NCBI RefSeq assembly: GCF_023347255.1 | Contig: NZ_CP094466.1 | Location: 3,038,001 to 3,102,000, forward strand | From: Faecalibacterium sp. I4-3-84 | GTDB lineage: Bacteria; Bacillota; Clostridia; Oscillospirales; Ruminococcaceae | Direction of reading: 5' to 3' | DNA length: 64,000 nucleotides | Shown: positions 50,474 to 58,711 of the stretch, one piece after another | Position numbering within the stretch: the first letter of the stretch is position 1 | Layout of the letters: each line of letters opens with the position of its first letter | Program-made: the position numbers and the translations under genes | Notes under the pieces: generated by a model | What the model was told of the DNA's origin: nothing | The model's database searches: none | What the model saw: the letters and a program-made list of their open reading frames with translations, nothing else

Positions 50474-51349
50474 ATGTCTAAGCAGATTTCTACCAAGACC
50501 ACCATCCGCAACCTGACCGCTGAGATCAAGAAGACTTTCGTCAAGAAGAACGCCTTTACCCCTGTGCAGACCGCAGCCAACGCTGCTATCAAGTCTCTTG
50601 GCGTTGACGGCAACACCGTGAACTTCTACACCTCTACCGACAAGAGCGGCACTGCTGCTTTCTCCGTTGACTTCCCCTCTGAGCTGTTCCTCGACCAGAC
50701 CAAGACCACCTTCGTGGCCAAGTTCAAGTTCGATGCTGCGACCTACCCCGGCGCCACCGACCCCAAGCTGGACGGCAAGCCGGTCATGGTTCTGGCCGTC
50801 AAGGGTGAGAACCCCGACAACTGCACCTACTCTTTCCTGAACATGGCTGCTCTGGTCGATACCTACGCCGCAAAGACCACCGGCAAGGATGCATCCACCA
50901 CCGTTACCATCGCTGGCTATGAGGTGGATGTCAAGGTCAATGTTTCCGCTGCTGCGGGCAACGCTCTGATTCTGAAGGACGACGGTCTGTATGTTCCCAC
51001 CCCTGAGGAAGTGGACATTTCCGGCAAGGCCGATAAGGTCACTGGTGCCACCACCGGCAACTTTGCTGCACTGGATGGCGAGGGCAATCTGACCGACAGC
51101 GGTAAGAAGCCTGCCGACTTCGTGGCTGCTGAGACCGGTAAGCGCCTGATGACCGATGCCGAGGGCGAAAAGCTGGCCGGTGTCTCTGAGGGCGCAACCA
51201 AGACTGCCGCCAGCTCCACCAACGGCAATGTGAACATCGACGGCAAGGAAGTCGTCGTGTACACCGAGCCGGAGAATGTTCTGCACGACGAGGACGTGGA
51301 GGACTTCTCCGCAGAGGAAATCGCCGCTCTGCTGGCTGACGCTGACTAA
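50474..51349 (+). CDS. Hypothetical tail-fibre-associated protein
   Basis: The 291-residue protein is Thr/Ala/Lys-rich, with DGLYVPTPEEVDISGKADKV and TGATTGNFAALDGEGNLTDS, a pattern common in phage fibre shafts. Codon use is more biased to preferred codons than in neighbours, suggesting high expression. AGGAGG lies upstream. Confidence 0.6.
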   Translation: MSKQISTKTTIRNLTAEIKKTFVKKNAFTPVQTAANAAIKSLGVDGNTVNFYTSTDKSGTAAFSVDFPSELFLDQTKTTFVAKFKFDAATYPGATDPKLDGKPVMVLAVKGENPDNCTYSFLNMAALVDTYAAKTTGKDASTTVTIAGYEVDVKVNVSAAAGNALILKDDGLYVPTPEEVDISGKADKVTGATTGNFAALDGEGNLTDSGKKPADFVAAETGKRLMTDAEGEKLAGVSEGATKTAASSTNGNVNIDGKEVVVYTEPENVLHDEDVEDFSAEEIAALLADAD

Positions 51350-51369
51350 GACATGAGGAGGTAAGCTCT

Positions 51370-51819
51370 ATGGCAAAAGCGAAGGTCAAAACGCTTTTGG
51401 GCACAGGGCTTGCCGCGCTTTGCAGCCACATCAAGCAGTGCAACACCGCACTCGGAGACCTTTCCGAAGCAACGGCAAACGGATTCGAGGAAACCGATGA
51501 CATCCTGCATGAAAAGCAGGATGTCACGGCTGCGGTGTCTTTTACGATTCCGGTCGATGGCTGGGGCGAGGATGATTCCTCCCCCGGCTATTTTTATTGT
51601 GACATCCCCATTGCGGGCCTGTTGGCTACCGACATTGTGGATGTTACGGTACTGCCGGAATTTTACGATGTGGCGGGTGCGGTGGGTTTTATTGCGACCG
51701 AAAGCCTCGAAGGAAAGCTGCGGCTGAGGGCCGCCAAAGCTCCGACCGAGAAAATTTCTGCACAGTATCACATTACAAGCACCGTGAAATACACGGCTGC
51801 ACAGGAAGGAGGAACCTAA
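51370..51819 (+). CDS. Hypothetical tail-fibre-region protein
   Basis: This 149-residue product has a helical N-terminal part (AALCSHIKQCNTALGDLSEA) and a beta-rich C-terminal half (VSFTIPVDGWGEDDSSPGYF). It lies among fibre genes and precedes the small fibre-like gene with no gap. Function unknown. Confidence 0.6.
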   Translation: MAKAKVKTLLGTGLAALCSHIKQCNTALGDLSEATANGFEETDDILHEKQDVTAAVSFTIPVDGWGEDDSSPGYFYCDIPIAGLLATDIVDVTVLPEFYDVAGAVGFIATESLEGKLRLRAAKAPTEKISAQYHITSTVKYTAAQEGGT

Positions 51820-52206
51820 ATGGCATACGGTTCTTTTAACGCAGGCCCCGGCAAGGCGCCGGATGAAGATGTTGTCCGCACTAACCAGATCGGCGTGCCG
51901 GGCGGCATTGCCACGCTGGATGCTGACGGCCATTTGACCGAATCGCAGCGTCCGGCGGTGGACGCATACACCAAGGCTGAAACCGACCAGCGCATCAGCG
52001 CGGCCGTTGACAACCACAACGGTGCGGAGAACGCCCACAGCGACATCCGTGCCAGTGTGGCAGCTATGAACGCCAGCATCAAGGCCATTGAGCTGAAGTT
52101 CGGCACGAACGTGACGAAAAATCCTTTTTCCGCCACGTTCAGCAGCCTTGACGGTCTGACCGTCACTGGCGTGTGGAACGCAGAACAGGCGAGGGTGGAG
52201 TTCTGA
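51820..52206 (+). CDS. Short fibre-like protein
   Basis: The 128-residue product contains GGIATLDADGHLTESQRPAV followed by a helical repeat, the shape often seen in fibre hinge segments, and a C-terminal beta part. It ends 2 bases before the Avd-like gene. It may link the target protein to the tail. Confidence 0.6.
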   Translation: MAYGSFNAGPGKAPDEDVVRTNQIGVPGGIATLDADGHLTESQRPAVDAYTKAETDQRISAAVDNHNGAENAHSDIRASVAAMNASIKAIELKFGTNVTKNPFSATFSSLDGLTVTGVWNAEQARVEF

Positions 52207-52208
52207 CG

Positions 52209-52808
52209 ATGGCTGAAACGTTCAAGGTCGGCGCGAATGCGCGGGAGCTGCTGCGGTACACCCAGAGGGCAACCCGCATTGTCACCGACGACATCAGCCG
52301 GAGCGATGCCCGGAAGATCATCCAGAAAGTCGCGGCGCTCGAAGATGTGCGCGACATCCAGAAGGTGTGCGGCACTGCCGTCCATGCACTCGACACACGG
52401 GACAGGGAGGGCTTTTCCAAAAGCACTTTCCGTCTGTACGGTGAGGGCATCCGGCTGACTGCCCGGCAAATCCTGCTGGATGCACACGCGGCGAACAACG
52501 TCAATTTCCAGACCGACTATGACAAGCGCCTTGAGAAAATCGGTGACGTCATTGATGGCTGCTCTTTGATGCTGCAATATCTGCAACTTTGCACAGAAGA
52601 CGGCATTATCAGCGTGAAGAAATCCGGAATCTGGACGAAAAAGGTAACGGATGTGAAATACCCGGCTATGAAGTGGCTGACGTCGGAACGCGAACGTGCC
52701 GAGTCCCTCCGGCAGGCGGAAGAAAAGAAACGGCTTTACATGCTTGTAAAAGCCCTGAGGGCCGCCCTCGCACCGCCTGACCCGGAAGAAGAAAAAGCAA
52801 GCGGCTGA
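52209..52808 (+). CDS. Avd-like accessory variability determinant of the DGR
   Basis: The 199-residue product from ATG 52209 lies directly upstream of the template repeat, the usual place of avd. It is mainly helical (RELLRYTQRATRIVTDDISR; DYDKRLEKIGDVIDGCSLML), consistent with the four-helix bundle of Avd, and has a basic surface (KKSGIWTKKVTDVKYPAMKW). In the Bordetella phage system Avd binds the reverse transcriptase and template RNA. It is longer than the usual 110-130 residues; the extra C-terminal 40 residues are charged. Assignment rests on context and fold guess. Confidence 0.7.
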   Translation: MAETFKVGANARELLRYTQRATRIVTDDISRSDARKIIQKVAALEDVRDIQKVCGTAVHALDTRDREGFSKSTFRLYGEGIRLTARQILLDAHAANNVNFQTDYDKRLEKIGDVIDGCSLMLQYLQLCTEDGIISVKKSGIWTKKVTDVKYPAMKWLTSERERAESLRQAEEKKRLYMLVKALRAALAPPDPEEEKASG

Positions 52809-52841
52809 CCGCTTTGCATAGGGGTATAGCTTATTTTCTGA

Positions 52842-52962
52842 CGCTGCCGTCTGGTGGCTGCGCTCTCCGAACACCAACAACACCAACAACGTCTGGAACG
52901 TCAATTCGGATGGCTCCAACAACAACAACTGGTACAACAACTCCTATGGTGTTCGCCCCGCT
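52842..52962 (+). repeat. DGR template repeat (TR)
   Basis: This 121-bp segment is the near-copy of VR1 (54870-54990). It contains 12 AAC and one AAT codons in the frame used by the targets (reading SPNTNNTNNVWNVNSDGS and onward); AAC-rich templates are a DGR hallmark because adenine changes there never give stop codons. It lies between the Avd-like gene and the reverse transcriptase gene. The 3' part TATGGTGTTCGCCCCG is identical in TR, VR1 and VR2. Confidence 0.97.
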
Positions 52963-53131
52963 CTGATGGAACCGTGAAACGAGTAAGCCCGGCTGAAAGT
53001 AGTGCGCCCATCAAAGGAGGCTATATCCCGTCGCTTGCCGATGCAGGCAAGTGATAAATACATCCCGCTGAGGCGGGCCATCCCTGCCGGATGCAGCCCA
53101 CTACCGTAACGCGAACCAGCGGAGGGTCATT
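52963..53131 (+). ncRNA. Downstream part of the TR RNA (spacer)
   Basis: This 169-bp stretch between TR and the reverse transcriptase carries small stems: CTTGCC-gatgca-GGCAAG (53034-53051) and CCCGC-TGAG-GCGGG (53067-53080). By analogy with the Bordetella DGR, this spacer is part of the RNA used for cDNA priming. No protein is encoded. It ends with the ribosome binding site CGGAGGG. Confidence 0.65.
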
Positions 53132-54361
53132 TTGACATACGAAGAACTGTGCAGCTTTGAGGTACTTTACAAAGCCTACCTTGAAGCCCGGAAGGGAAAG
53201 CGCAGTAAAAGCAAAACAATCGAGTACGAAGCGCAGGCGCTGGCCTGCACGGAAAAGCTGTCCCGCAAGCTGGCCGTGCGCGATGTACGCCAGCCGGGCG
53301 GCGATATCCGGCAGCAGATATGCTATGTGCCAAGTAAGTTTGAGGTCTTTGCCGTCTACGAGCCGAAGCGCCGCATGGTACACGCCCCGGCGTTTGTGGA
53401 CAAGGTGGTGCTGCACGCTCTGGTCGATAACATCCTGTATGATGCCCTGACAAAGAGCTTTATCCGGGACAGCCACGCCAGCCAGACCGGAAAAGGCACA
53501 GACGACGGCCTGATGCGCCTGAAAACCCACATGGTGGACTATTACCGCCGTGAGGGCCACGGCGCGGACGGCTGGGTGCTGAAAGGCGACGTGCGGCATT
53601 TCTTCGCCAGCATCGACCACCGGAAGCTAAAACGCAAGCTCAAAGCCGTGCTGGACAAGCGCGGCGTTGACCCGCGTGTCTATGAGCTGCTTTGCATCTA
53701 CATCGACGTGATGGAGGACGGCTTGCCGCTGGGCTACCAGACGAGCCAGCTTTTCGCCCTCATGTTTTTGGACGAGTTCGACCACATCATCAAAGAAAAG
53801 TACCGCATCAAATACTATGGCCGATACATGGATGATTTCTACATCATCTGTTCGGACAAGAAGAAATTGCAGTGCATTCTCCGGGATGTTCGGGCGCTCA
53901 TGGACAGTTACGGCCTTGAGCTGAACCAGAAAACCGCCATTTTCCCGCTGCGGAACGGTATTGATTTTCTGGGATTCCATAGCTACCTGACCGACACCGG
54001 CGCGGTCATCCAAAAGCTGCGCCGGGATAGCTCCAAGCGGATGAAGAACAAGATCAGATATTGGGAGACGGCATACCCCGCAGGCGAAGTGACCAAGCAG
54101 GAAATCCTGCGGAGCTTTGATGCGTGGGATGCCCATGCCGCCCATGGTGATACTTACTCTTTACGCCGCAAGTACGCTGACCGGCTCGAAAAATTGCTTG
54201 ACTGTAAAATCCCTATCCATCGGAAAATCAACTCGAACAAACTCGCGCGTGACAGACGGCGGGCGAGGCAATGCCGCTGCATCTACAAGAAGCAGCACAA
54301 AGCCCTGTCCCTCTCTGTATCGCAGAACACGCGGCCCGCGGAGATCATGCCGTGGGCCTGA
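53132..54361 (+). CDS. DGR reverse transcriptase
   Basis: The 409-residue protein has RT domains including KGDVRHFFASIDH (RT2-like, first catalytic Asp), LGYQTSQ (residues 200-206, the I/L-G-x-x-x-S-Q motif found in DGR enzymes in place of the usual PQG) and YMDDF (residues 232-236, catalytic Asp pair). No maturase or endonuclease domain is present, as expected for DGRs. It starts at TTG 53132 behind GGAGGG. It copies the TR RNA to cDNA with errors at adenines and directs transfer to VRs. A target gene follows 20 bases downstream. Confidence 0.96.
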   Translation: MTYEELCSFEVLYKAYLEARKGKRSKSKTIEYEAQALACTEKLSRKLAVRDVRQPGGDIRQQICYVPSKFEVFAVYEPKRRMVHAPAFVDKVVLHALVDNILYDALTKSFIRDSHASQTGKGTDDGLMRLKTHMVDYYRREGHGADGWVLKGDVRHFFASIDHRKLKRKLKAVLDKRGVDPRVYELLCIYIDVMEDGLPLGYQTSQLFALMFLDEFDHIIKEKYRIKYYGRYMDDFYIICSDKKKLQCILRDVRALMDSYGLELNQKTAIFPLRNGIDFLGFHSYLTDTGAVIQKLRRDSSKRMKNKIRYWETAYPAGEVTKQEILRSFDAWDAHAAHGDTYSLRRKYADRLEKLLDCKIPIHRKINSNKLARDRRRARQCRCIYKKQHKALSLSVSQNTRPAEIMPWA

Positions 54362-54381
54362 ACGAAAACAAGGAGGTAACA

Positions 54382-55641
54382 ATGGCAAACGTAAAACTGG
54401 GCACAAAAGCCGTTGGCAGCATTGTCAAAATCAAGGTCAACGGCGCGTCCAAAGATTTTATTGTCGTGCAGCAGGGCAATCCGAATACCGGCACCTATGA
54501 TTCGAGTTGCAATGGAACGTGGCTGCTGATGAAGGACATCTACACCACGTCCACGTTCGGCAACAATAACTCCTACAAGGATTCCAGCATCCACACCCAC
54601 CTGAACGGAACATTCTACAACCTCATCGACAGCAACATCCGGGCAGCTATTAAGCAGGTGAAAATCCCGTACCAGAACGGCACTGGTTCCGGCGGCAGCC
54701 TTGCCACCGGCTCCAATGGCCTGAGCACGAAAGTATTCCTGCTGTCTGGTTATGAGGTTGGCTGGACGACCAGCGACAACGGCTATTTCCCCAAGGATGG
54801 TGTTCGGCTGGCGTACTTTGGCAACAGCTCTGGCGGCAACAGCAAGCGTGTTGCCTACAACGGCAGCAGCGCTGCCGTCTGGTGGCTGCGCTCTCCGGAC
54901 ACCGGCAACACCAACTTCGTCTGGGGCGTCGGTTCGGATGGCTCCTACTACAACAGCTGGTACCACTACTCCTGTGGTGTTCGCCCCGCTTTCATTCTTC
55001 CCTCTACACTCGTGGTCTCTGACGACGGCACGGTCAGTGTCAACACTGCACCTACCGTCAGCACGGACGGCGCAGCTCTGGGGCGGAAGAACGCGGCCTT
55101 TGCGTGGAAGTACATCGTCAGGGATGCCGACGGCGACACCTTGACCGTCACCGAAAAGCTGGACGGAAAGACCGCCAAGACCCGCACCGGCGTTGCCAGC
55201 GGCACGGCCCTGACCTTTGAGCAGACGGCCAGCGCTGCCGGATTCCAGAAAATCCTGAACGGCAACCACACCATCACCGTTGAGGTGAGCGACGGCAAGG
55301 AAACCGTCAGCACGTCCGCGACCTTTACCAAGGCCGTCCACGCCGCAAGCGTGACGCTGGCTGAACCGTTGGCCGTTGAGGGCGACATTACCGTTGCCGT
55401 GCTTCAGGTGACCGGCTCCATCCCCGATGATGCGAAGTTCAAAGCCGAAGTGACCAACAACGCACTCGACAGCTCCCCGGTCTGGCAGGATGCCACGACC
55501 GAGGTAAAAAAAGGCGTGAACATTGTCTTTGAGAATAAGACCGCCACCAACGGCGCGGCGTTTAACTTCCGCGTCAGCGTGGAGCGCGGCGAATCCGGCG
55601 AGGGCGGCTACATCGAAGCCGTCTCCGGCGCATTCCAGTAA
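54382..55641 (+). CDS. DGR target protein 1 (C-type-lectin-like tail protein) with VR1
   Basis: The 419-residue product from ATG 54382 (AGGAGG upstream) has a DUF6273-like lectin fold (residues 1-215): GTWLLMKDIYTTSTFGNNNS, VWWLRSPDTGNTNFVWGVGS, and GVRPAFILPSTLVVSDDG. VR1 covers residues about 163-203. After residue 220 comes an Ig-like/fibronectin-like domain (RDADGDTLTVTEKLDGKTAK; NHTITVEVSDG). It follows tail fibre genes, so it is probably the tail tip receptor-binding adhesin whose binding site is varied. Confidence 0.92.
   Translation: MANVKLGTKAVGSIVKIKVNGASKDFIVVQQGNPNTGTYDSSCNGTWLLMKDIYTTSTFGNNNSYKDSSIHTHLNGTFYNLIDSNIRAAIKQVKIPYQNGTGSGGSLATGSNGLSTKVFLLSGYEVGWTTSDNGYFPKDGVRLAYFGNSSGGNSKRVAYNGSSAAVWWLRSPDTGNTNFVWGVGSDGSYYNSWYHYSCGVRPAFILPSTLVVSDDGTVSVNTAPTVSTDGAALGRKNAAFAWKYIVRDADGDTLTVTEKLDGKTAKTRTGVASGTALTFEQTASAAGFQKILNGNHTITVEVSDGKETVSTSATFTKAVHAASVTLAEPLAVEGDITVAVLQVTGSIPDDAKFKAEVTNNALDSSPVWQDATTEVKKGVNIVFENKTATNGAAFNFRVSVERGESGEGGYIEAVSGAFQ
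54870..54990 (+). repeat. DGR variable repeat VR1
   Basis: These 121 bp align without gaps to TR 52842-52962. There are 15 differences, each at an A in the template (for example AAC to GGC, TTC, TAC, CAC, AGC, GAC; TAT to TGT). No change is found at G, C or T positions. This is the signature of adenine-specific mutagenic retrohoming. Confidence 0.97.
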
Positions 55642-55655
55642 GGAGGACAGTCACC

Positions 55656-55859
55656 ATGATTCAGTGGAAAAAGGACAATCTGCCCACCCGGCAGGAGAAG
55701 GAAGCCGCAGCCAAGAAGCAGCAGGAGCACGAACAGTTGCCCGACCGTGTGGCTGAAATGGAAGATGCCCTGTGCGAACAGGACGCGGCCAACGAGAAGC
55801 GCTTGACCGACATCGAAACCGCGCTGTGTGAGCTGGACGCAGCGCTGAACAAGGAATAA
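55656..55859 (+). CDS. Small charged hypothetical protein
   Basis: The 67-residue, highly charged helical protein (QEKEAAAKKQQEHEQLPDRV, EDALCEQDAANEKRLTDIET) is probably a coiled coil. It follows the target gene with AGGAGG upstream. Function unknown. Confidence 0.6.
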   Translation: MIQWKKDNLPTRQEKEAAAKKQQEHEQLPDRVAEMEDALCEQDAANEKRLTDIETALCELDAALNKE

Positions 55860-55871
55860 GGAGGTATCACC

Positions 55872-56039
55872 ATGAACATTATCTGGGCAAACCGCCTGAT
55901 TGCAGGCACTAAGACTTGGGCAGAGATGCCCGCATCCCGCCGTGCAGGCGTGAAGAAAGTTCTGGCCGCGCGCGTAAACAAGGGCGAGATCACCGCCGAG
56001 GACTACAAGAACATCACGGGCGAAGACTATGCAGCATAA
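55872..56039 (+). CDS. XkdX-like small protein
   Basis: The 55-codon frame from ATG 55872 has GEITAEDYKNITGEDYAA at its end, the typical XkdX family pattern (small protein after tail fibres in PBSX-like phages). AAGGAGG lies upstream. It overlaps the next gene by 11 bases. Confidence 0.7.
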   Translation: MNIIWANRLIAGTKTWAEMPASRRAGVKKVLAARVNKGEITAEDYKNITGEDYAA

Positions 56040-56202
56040 AAGCTGGCCCGATCTGTGCGAAAGCCTGCTGGACAGGCTGGAAACCAGTGGTGCGGACACG
56101 ACCGCAGAGCGCGGCGAATTTGCCGTGCTGGTGGCTGAGTGCGGGTCGAGCGGCTGCAAAATGGCATTGAGCCAGAAAGGAGAAAACGACAATGGCGATT
56201 AA
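56029..56202 (+). CDS. Small hypothetical protein
   Basis: A 57-codon frame from ATG 56029 (MQHKSWPDLCESLLDRLETS) overlaps the genes on both sides by about 11 bases, the close packing typical of phage genes. Function unknown. Confidence 0.5.
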   Translation: MQHKSWPDLCESLLDRLETSGADTTAERGEFAVLVAECGSSGCKMALSQKGENDNGD

Positions 56203-56605
56203 AGCCTATTCACTGGCAAAGGATGGTAACAAGAAACTGTCCGCAAATTTTGCCGTGAAAGAGTTTCGCTGCAAGGATGGGACTGACCCCATCTTTATTG
56301 ATGATGTGTTGGTGAAACTGTTGCAGAACATCCGGAATCACTTTGGAAAGGCTGTTACGATCACCAGCGCATATCGCACTGCCGCCCATAACAAGGCGGT
56401 CAAGGGCGCAACGTACAGTCAGCATTGCTACGGTATGGCGGCAGATATTCGGATTCAGGGCGTGGACGTGGAAACGCTCGCGACCTACGCCGAAACGCTG
56501 CTGAAAAACACCGGCGGCATCGGACGTTACCCGGTAAAAACTGGTCGTCCTGCTGGCTGGGTACACATCGACACCCGTGCGGTAAAGAGCCGTTGGGTGG
56601 GTTAA
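56192..56605 (+). CDS. Endolysin-type M15 D,D-peptidase
   Basis: The 137-residue protein has VTITSAYRTAAHNKAV, YSQHCYGMAADIRI (zinc ligands His78 and Asp85) and GWVHID (His125), the M15_3 peptidase core. It cuts stem peptides of peptidoglycan and so probably releases phage. No signal peptide is present; holin candidates follow. Confidence 0.88.
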   Translation: MAIKAYSLAKDGNKKLSANFAVKEFRCKDGTDPIFIDDVLVKLLQNIRNHFGKAVTITSAYRTAAHNKAVKGATYSQHCYGMAADIRIQGVDVETLATYAETLLKNTGGIGRYPVKTGRPAGWVHIDTRAVKSRWVG

Positions 56606-56623
56606 GAGTAGGAGGAAAACAAA

Positions 56624-57019
56624 ATGGAGAACATTCTGAAAGTTTTTCTGATGGCATTCCCTGAATGGCTGGCCTGTATCTTCATGATGGTCGGCCTTGT
56701 GGTCACGGCGCTGGCGGCGGTACGTCTGGGCTACGGCCTTGTGGTCGCAAAGACTGTGTACAAGTGGATCGTCAACGCAGAGGAAAAGTTCGGCAGTGGC
56801 GCGGGTGCAGAAAAGAAAGCCCATGTCATTGCCGTACTGCGTGGGTACACCCCGGACTGGCTGGACTGGGCAATCAATGAGCGGACGCTGGATTGGATCG
56901 TGCAACTTGTGTTCGACTTTACCAAGAAGAAGCTCGAAGATTACATGGCAAAGAAATCCGCAGAAACCACTACTGTGGCCCATTTCGGTAACGTGGGGGA
57001 GAACAAGCGTAATGACTGA
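56624..57019 (+). CDS. Holin candidate (LLH-type layout)
   Basis: The 131-residue product has an N-terminal membrane segment (WLACIFMMVGLVVTALAAVR, about residues 12-31) followed by AEEKFGSGAGAEKKAHVIAV and a helical tail, the layout of the LL-H-type holin family. It lies right after the endolysin gene. Confidence 0.7.
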   Translation: MENILKVFLMAFPEWLACIFMMVGLVVTALAAVRLGYGLVVAKTVYKWIVNAEEKFGSGAGAEKKAHVIAVLRGYTPDWLDWAINERTLDWIVQLVFDFTKKKLEDYMAKKSAETTTVAHFGNVGENKRND

Positions 57020-57329
57020 CGAGGAACTGGAACATCGCCTGACAGCGGTCGAAAACCGTGCACAGAGCAACACCCACCGGCTGGACGAGCTGGGGAAGCT
57101 GACCGATGCAGTAAACGGCATGAACACCAATATCAAGTTGACCATCCAGCAACTCGAAACCACAAACCGGAGCCTTGAAGTTGTGACGGCACAGAACAAG
57201 AAGCAGGACGACCGCTTGACCGCACTGGAAAAAGCCCCCGGAGTATTTGGAAACAAACTCTGGTGGGCAGTCATTGCGGCAGTGATCGCAGGCTTTGTTG
57301 CATCTGAATTGGCAAGGTATCTCCACTAA
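57012..57329 (+). CDS. XhlA-like membrane protein, lysis accessory
   Basis: The 105-residue product has coiled-coil heptads (LEHRLTAVENRAQSNTHRLD; KKQDDRLTALEKA) and a C-terminal membrane segment (WWAVIAAVIAGFVASELARY), like XhlA-type haemolysin/holin partners. Start ATG 57012 overlaps the previous gene by 8 bases. Confidence 0.7.
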   Translation: MTDEELEHRLTAVENRAQSNTHRLDELGKLTDAVNGMNTNIKLTIQQLETTNRSLEVVTAQNKKQDDRLTALEKAPGVFGNKLWWAVIAAVIAGFVASELARYLH

Positions 57330-57337
57330 GTAAAGCA

Positions 57338-57381
57338 ATGCCCCGCTGGCATCCTGATGGATTGCTGGCGGGGCATTTTTT
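57338..57381 (+). terminator. Rho-independent terminator of the late operon
   Basis: The inverted repeat ATGCCCCGC / GCGGGGCAT is followed by a T6 run, eight bases after the last lysis gene. Confidence 0.9.
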
Positions 57382-57429
57382 GTTTGTCTGGGAGTTTTGC
57401 ACAAAGGAAATGTGCAAAGTGTGGAAAGT

Positions 57430-57459
57430 TTGCGAATTGACAACGGTACACCGTATAAT
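57430..57459 (+). promoter_or_regulatory. Promoter candidate of the transposase gene
   Basis: TATAAT (57454-57459) has TTGCGA 18 bp upstream (57430-57435). A perfect TTGACA at 57437-57442 is only 11 bp from it and so cannot be the partner. A small inverted repeat ACGG-TACA-CCGT lies between and may bind a regulator, such as the HTH protein at 6327. Confidence 0.5.
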
Positions 57460-57514
57460 TTACGCTTAAAACGAAAATAAACGCCATAGTCGGAAGGAGG
57501 AAAACGGCGAGCGA

Positions 57515-58567
57515 GTGTTCAAACAGCTTACGCTTACAGACCGAATCCGTATCGAAAAGTGGTTGAAAGATGGGCTGAGAGTAAAGGAAATCGCAGACAG
57601 GCTGCGGGTGGACCCGTCCACGGTGTACCGGGAATTGAAGCGCGGCAGTTATGACAAGCTGGACGGTAAGACGTGGAAGCTGATTCCTACATACAGCCCG
57701 GACATTGCAGAGCAAAGGTATCAGGCACATCTTCGGGAAAAGGGGCCAAACCTTAAAATCGGCAAGGATCATGAGCTTGCAAGCTATATCGAACAGACCA
57801 TTATAGATAAGGACTGCTCACCGGCTGCGGTGTATGGTTATGCCATGGAAGAAGGACGGACATTCAAAACGCATATATCGGTGCCTACCATATATAGCTA
57901 CATCAAAAAGGGTGTGTTCCTGAATCTGACACAAAAGGCTCTGCCCAGACATGGCGTGCATAAGGGCGACTATAAAAAGGTCAAAACAAAGAATCCTGCC
58001 CGTGCGCCGGCTGGCGAGAGTATCGAAAAACGCCCGGCGGAAGTAAAAGACCGTGAAGAATTTGGACACTGGGAAATGGACACGGTGTATTCCGGCAAGA
58101 AGAAAAGTACGGTTGCACTGCTGGTGCTGACCGAGCGCAAAACCCGGAACGAAAATATTATAATGGTGCCGGATCGCCGTGCAGAGACGACCGTGCAGGC
58201 AATCAATGCGCTGGAACGGAAGTTGGGCGCAGAGAAGTTTGGCATCATTTATAAGAGCATCACGGTGGACAACGGCAGTGAGTTTGCATTGGCCGATCAG
58301 CTGGAACAGTCCTGCATCACCGGGGATAAGCGGACGAAGGTGTACTATTGTCATCCGTATTCTTCTTGGGAACGCGGGAGCAATGAGAATGTGAACGGCA
58401 TGATTCGCCGCAGGCACCCGAAAGGCACAGACTTCTCAAAGGTCACGGCAGAGGAAATCGCGGCTACGGAGAACTGGATCAACAGCTATCCCAGAAAAAT
58501 TTTCGGCTATAAGAGCGCCGGCACAATGTTCCGCGAATGCCTACGGGAGCTTGGTCTGACAGCATAA
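57515..58567 (+). CDS. IS30-family DDE transposase at prophage right end
   Basis: The 350-residue protein has the N-terminal HTH (IRIEKWLKDGLRVKEIADRL, STVYRELKRG), WEMDTVYSG (first Asp, residue 189), ITVDNGSEF (second Asp, 252) and SWERGSNENVNGMIRR (Glu, 286). The last two are spaced D-33-E, as in IS30. GTG start with AAGGAGG. It is intact and lies within the phage, 145 bases from the right direct repeat. Since no integrase was found, it may move the phage. Confidence 0.9.
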   Translation: MFKQLTLTDRIRIEKWLKDGLRVKEIADRLRVDPSTVYRELKRGSYDKLDGKTWKLIPTYSPDIAEQRYQAHLREKGPNLKIGKDHELASYIEQTIIDKDCSPAAVYGYAMEEGRTFKTHISVPTIYSYIKKGVFLNLTQKALPRHGVHKGDYKKVKTKNPARAPAGESIEKRPAEVKDREEFGHWEMDTVYSGKKKSTVALLVLTERKTRNENIIMVPDRRAETTVQAINALERKLGAEKFGIIYKSITVDNGSEFALADQLEQSCITGDKRTKVYYCHPYSSWERGSNENVNGMIRRRHPKGTDFSKVTAEEIAATENWINSYPRKIFGYKSAGTMFRECLRELGLTA

Positions 58568-58711
58568 GCAACACGAAAGCAGAAAACCGTTGGTAAAATC
58601 GAACAATAGAGGGCGGCTGCAAGCGAAGAAAACTTGACGGCCTGTTTGCTTTACGCTAAAATCCACAAAAATAAGGCCGAAAATTTGTTGCATTTAATGC
58701 TTTACTTTTCA

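Noticed and set aside
57437-57459. TTGACA plus TATAAT as the transposase promoter
   Set aside because: The spacing is only 11 bp, too short for sigma-70-type polymerase. TTGCGA at 18 bp is more plausible.
57515-58567. IS30 element as a late, independent insertion
   Set aside because: I could not find terminal inverted repeats or a short target duplication directly around the gene, and it lies inside the prophage repeats. It is kept as a phage gene, but the possibility is not excluded.
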